Origin: CAXMST01 sp964196325
GTDB taxonomy: Bacteria; Actinomycetota; Thermoleophilia; Solirubrobacterales; 70-9
Length of the DNA stretch: 41,928 nucleotides
NCBI GenBank assembly: GCA_964196325.1
Contig: CAXMST010000123.1
Location: 1-41,928, forward strand
Reading direction: 5' to 3'
Under the pieces are notes generated by a model. That model was not told the origin of the DNA and ran no database searches. It saw only the letters and a program-made list of their open reading frames with translations. How positions within the stretch are numbered: position 1 is the first letter of the stretch; each line of letters begins with the position of its first letter. This document shows, in pieces, positions 39,471 through 41,928 of the stretch. Both the position numbers and the translations under genes were made by a program.

Positions 39471-39485
39471 AAGGGGTTACCCCTT
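39471..39485. promoter_or_regulatory. Perfect palindrome AAGGGG-TTA-CCCCTT
   Basis: The six-base arms AAGGGG and CCCCTT are exact inverted copies around TTA. It lies 22 bp beyond the larger inverted repeat and shares its GGGGT(T)A core, so both may bind one regulator. Confidence 0.5.
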
Positions 39486-39700
39486 GAACCTGACCCAGAA
39501 CCCCCCGCACCCGCCTGTCGGCACCGGAGCACCACCGGCAGCGTCCTCGCCCAGTCGCGCTCCGGCACTCGCCGTCTCGGGCGGCTCGAACAGCCCGCCG
39601 CTCGCTGCCCCTTTCAGGCGGAAGCGGAACGGCCACCTCGGGCCGTGGTTGGGCGGCGGCGATCGATTGCCCGCTCGCCTCCGGCGACGGGGAGCGCCGC

Positions 39701-39830
39701 CTACTTCTTCAGCTTGACGACGACCTTCTCGCTGGTCGAGTTGCCGGCCAGATCGGTTAGGGTGACCTTGATCTTCGCCTTCGGGGAAGGATCTATCGAT
39801 CCGGATCGACATTCGAATCGAGCCGTCAGC
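39701..39830 (-). pseudogene. C-terminal remnant of a secreted Ig-like domain protein
   Basis: The minus-strand frame ends TLTDLAGNSTSEKVVVKLKK followed by TAG at 39703-39701. This is a typical last strand of bacterial Ig-like repeats in secreted proteins (the TDxAGN motif). Upstream the similarity stops within about 35 residues. No signal peptide or repeat array is present, so only the tail survives. Confidence 0.5.
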
Positions 39831-39876
39831 GCATGGTGGCGCGGCAACCTACTGGAATAGCGGCACCGCGGATGAC

Positions 39877-39882
39877 TAGGAT
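39877..39882 (+). promoter_or_regulatory. -10-like TAGGAT, leaderless arrangement
   Basis: TAGGAT ends 9 nt before GTG 39892. Confidence 0.4.
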
Positions 39883-39891
39883 CGTTCGATC

Positions 39892-40950
39892 GTGACCCCA
39901 CAAAGCTCCGATGACCCGTTGACGATCACCGTCGCCGGCTACGAGTTCGACCGCGTCAAGGCTCTCAGCAGCGGGCGCGTGCCGATCGAAGGCTGCGAGG
40001 TGCGATTTGAGCGGGCGTCGATCGGCGACATGAACACGCATGTTTTCGACGGCCCGCGTACGAGAGACGTCACCGAGGTTGGTCTCTCGCCCTACCTGCT
40101 GGCTTATGCGAACGACGACTTCCGCGCCTATACGCTCATCCCGGTCTTCCCGCTGCGACTGTTTCGGCACAAAAGTATCTTCATCCGCAAGGACCGGGGC
40201 ATATCCCGGCCGGAGGATCTCCGCGGCAAGAAGATCGGGACCCCCGGCTACTCGACGACCTCCCTCACATGGATCCGAGGGATCTTGCAGCACGAGTACG
40301 GCGTGAAGCCCGAGGAGATCCGGTGGGTGATCGCCGACAAAGACTCATCCGCCGACCTCGCCGGGGCGCGGTCCGCACAGGAACAGATGATTTCTGAGAA
40401 CGTCGAGATCACCTATGGGACCGGGGGTAAGGATGAGTCGGAGCTCATCGTTGACGGCGAGGTCGACGCGCTCTTTCACGCGGCCGAGCCGAGGGCGTTC
40501 ACCGAAGGGCATCCCCAGATCCGCCGATTGTTCGCCGACAGCCGCGCCGCCGAACGCACCTACTTTGCGAAGACCGGGATGTTTCCCATCATGCATGCGG
40601 TTGCCGTCCGTACGGACGTGGTTGAGGCCAACCGGTGGCTCCCTGAAGCTGTCTTCCGTGGCTATTCAGGGGCGAAGCAACAGGATTACCGCGACCTGAG
40701 GACGAAGGCGTGGGCGATGAGCTCACTGCCCTGGCTCGCTCAGGAGGCTGACGCAACTCGCGAGTTGATGGGCGAGAACTTCTGGCCCTACGGCATCGAG
40801 CCCAACCGAACCGCGCTGTCCGCGATCCTTGAGTACTCACACGAACAAGGGTTAGCGAGCCGGCACCTCGCGGTAGAGGAGATGTTCCACTCGTCGACCT
40901 GGAAGCTCGCGGACACCGTCAGGCCGGGAGATCGCGGGTCCTTGCCGTAA
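39892..40950 (+). CDS. 4,5-dihydroxyphthalate decarboxylase-like/solute-binding-fold protein
   Basis: 352 aa from GTG 39892. The sequence TITVAGYEFDRVKALSSGRV followed by VRFERASIGDMNTHVFDG and FPLRLFRHKSIFIRKDRGIS matches proteins annotated as 4,5-dihydroxyphthalate decarboxylase, which share the type II periplasmic-binding fold. GKKIGTPGYSTTSLTWIRGIL and VDALFHAAEPRAFTEGHPQI follow as in that group. No signal peptide or lipobox is visible, which favours an intracellular enzyme or sensor over a transport receptor. No phthalate catabolism or ABC transport genes lie nearby, so the real role is open. Codon use is slightly less GC-biased than the neighbours, which may hint at acquisition. Confidence 0.75.
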   Translation: MTPQSSDDPLTITVAGYEFDRVKALSSGRVPIEGCEVRFERASIGDMNTHVFDGPRTRDVTEVGLSPYLLAYANDDFRAYTLIPVFPLRLFRHKSIFIRKDRGISRPEDLRGKKIGTPGYSTTSLTWIRGILQHEYGVKPEEIRWVIADKDSSADLAGARSAQEQMISENVEITYGTGGKDESELIVDGEVDALFHAAEPRAFTEGHPQIRRLFADSRAAERTYFAKTGMFPIMHAVAVRTDVVEANRWLPEAVFRGYSGAKQQDYRDLRTKAWAMSSLPWLAQEADATRELMGENFWPYGIEPNRTALSAILEYSHEQGLASRHLAVEEMFHSSTWKLADTVRPGDRGSLP

Positions 40951-41418
40951 GGATCGCGAGTCATCCCTGGGTCCATCGATGCGCACCGAGGACCTATGCA
41001 GAGATCGTGGACGCCGCGGTGGTTTCTCAGGTCTCGCGTTCGTTGACACTCATGCGTCTGCGGCTCCCAAGCCGGCTTTGAACAATCAGAACGCGCACTA
41101 TGAGCGATAACGATCCGATCACGGAGTGCGACAGATCGACACATATCGAGTGTCAAGACCGGTCGAAAAGTCACCCCTCTGCGCCGGTCGACGACCCGTT
41201 GCTTCTTTCCCGTTCGATTCAGCCGGCCTCGACTCGACGGCGGCCGACGATCTGAGTCTCCTGGCCCAGGCGACGCAGGGCAGCCGGCGGGCTGGCCCCT
41301 AGCTTCCGCTTGGAGCGATCAGCGAGGAAGCGACGTTAAGTAGTCCGCGGTGAGGTTTCTGCGCTTCTCCTTTGCGCGTAGGGGGATATGTCCTTAGCGG
41401 CAGCTAGCGGCCGCGGCA
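40951..41418. other. Gene-free stretch before the IS element
   Basis: About 470 bp with lower GC than its surroundings. I see no supportable gene, tRNA or clear inverted repeat. The left end of the insertion sequence should lie in it, probably in the last 100 bp, but with one end only I cannot mark the terminal repeat. Confidence 0.5.
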
Positions 41419-41928
41419 ATGGTGACGCTGGCGGGATCGAAGGTGCACGAAACGGGGCACCCGGGCGCCTGGACCGAGTTCCTCGCCTGGTTCCCCGACG
41501 AGACGGCCTGCGCCGGCTACCTCGAGAGGCTGCGCTGGCCGGAGGGGATCGCCTGCGCGGCGTGTGGTGAGAAGCGCGGATGGCAGACCGGCGGGGGACG
41601 GTGGTGGATCTGCGCGGGCTGCTCGGTCAAGGCCTCGGTGGCGGCGGGCACGATCTTCGACAAGACGCGCACGCCGCTGCGGAGCTGGTTCGCGGCGGCC
41701 TGGTTCGTGACCAGCCAGAAGCACGGCCTGAGCGCCCTGGGGCTGCAGCGAGCGATGGGACTGGGCAGCTACCGGACGGCCTGGATGATGCTGCACCGCT
41801 TCCGCGTCGCGATGGTGCGCCCCGGGCGTGAGCGGCTCGCTGGCGCAGTCGAGGTCGACGAGGTCTACGTCGGCGGCCATGAAGACTGGGCCAGGGGCAG
41901 GCAGACGGAGACCAAATCGAGGGTCGCG
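41388..41928 (+). mobile_element. IS1595-type insertion sequence, cut by the window end
   Basis: The region from before the transposase start to the window end belongs to an insertion sequence of the IS1595/ISXO2 group, judged from the transposase. The left boundary is not defined and the right end lies outside the window. Confidence 0.6.
41419..41928 (+). CDS. IS1595-family (ISXO2-like) transposase, 3' end missing
   Basis: 170 residues are visible and the frame is open to the last base. From ATG 41419 the protein has AWTEFLAWFPDETACAGYLE and then an N-terminal zinc ribbon: CAACGEKRG and WWICAGCSVKASVAAGTIF give the two Cys pairs. FDKTRTPLRSWFAAAWFVTS and LGSYRTAWMMLHRFRVAMVR are the linker typical of the family. 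The DDE domain opens with AVEVDEVYVGG, holding the first catalytic Asp. The rest of the DDE(N) triad is beyond the window. It appears intact so far, so the element may be active. It should cut and paste or copy DNA through its terminal repeats. Confidence 0.88.
   Translation, partial: MVTLAGSKVHETGHPGAWTEFLAWFPDETACAGYLERLRWPEGIACAACGEKRGWQTGGGRWWICAGCSVKASVAAGTIFDKTRTPLRSWFAAAWFVTSQKHGLSALGLQRAMGLGSYRTAWMMLHRFRVAMVRPGRERLAGAVEVDEVYVGGHEDWARGRQTETKSRVA

Larger units (their letters stand above)
39450..39891. other. Intergenic stretch with regulatory palindromes and no clear intact gene
   Basis: Apart from the palindrome at 39471-39485, the Ig-like remnant at 39701-39830 and the promoter at 39877, I see no supportable gene. 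Several open frames on both strands are Pro/Arg-rich and typical of GC-rich non-coding DNA. Confidence 0.6.

Noticed and set aside
39477..39812. Proline/arginine-rich open frames on both strands in the intergenic region
   Set aside because: No motif or start signal, and both strands are open at once, as expected for GC-rich non-coding DNA.

Overview
The window is about 42 kb of high-GC DNA. Gene content, frequent GTG/TTG starts, Ig-like secreted modules, paired MMPL transporters and a pdxS-pdxT-yebC-ruvCAB-secDF-recJ-rel gene order point to an actinobacterium. I infer a Thermoleophilia/Solirubrobacterales-like lineage, but no rRNA is present to prove it.

Layout. Positions 1-1970 hold a CAU-anticodon tRNA followed by a decayed integrative element: a frameshifted tyrosine integrase next to a truncated MFS permease. 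Positions 2061-10466 hold mixed single genes: a DsbA-like protein, a TetR gene split by a frameshift, a cyclopropane-fatty-acid-synthase-like methyltransferase with a possible 15-codon leader ORF, a carotenoid oxygenase, an oligoendopeptidase F, an RpiR/SIS regulator and a small-molecule methyltransferase. Positions 10649-27063 form the housekeeping core: PLP synthase (pdxS, pdxT) coupled to an M29 aminopeptidase, yebC, a cupin, a small ABM-like protein, a CmcI-like protein on the opposite strand, ruvC-ruvA-ruvB, a zinc-ribbon/PAS-like protein, a fused secDF, a small membrane protein, recJ and a bifunctional rel. Positions 27167-32889 are all on the minus strand: HIT, phosphomannomutase, MBL hydrolase, diacylglycerol-kinase-like protein, HIT and a secreted esterase with a frameshifted C-terminal Ig-like module. 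Positions 32961-39325 carry two MMPL transporters, a broken DUF318-type permease, a small membrane protein and a MOSC protein. Positions 39326-41928 carry an operator-rich intergenic region, a solute-binding or dihydroxyphthalate-decarboxylase-like gene, and an IS1595-type transposase running off the window end.

The most striking global signal is regulatory. About twenty transcription-unit heads have a TANNNT (or close) hexamer ending only 6-9 nt before the start codon, with no Shine-Dalgarno sequence, which predicts leaderless mRNAs. The units without this signal (9627, 14878, 39325, 8622) have clear purine-rich ribosome binding sites. Three strong palindromes near transporter or regulator genes look like repressor operators.

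Several genes (integrase, MFS, TetR, esterase tail, permease) carry single-base frameshifts. Some may be true decay, but assembly error has to be excluded first. No CRISPR array, phage structural cluster or toxin-antitoxin locus was seen, and I found no clear new multi-gene system.
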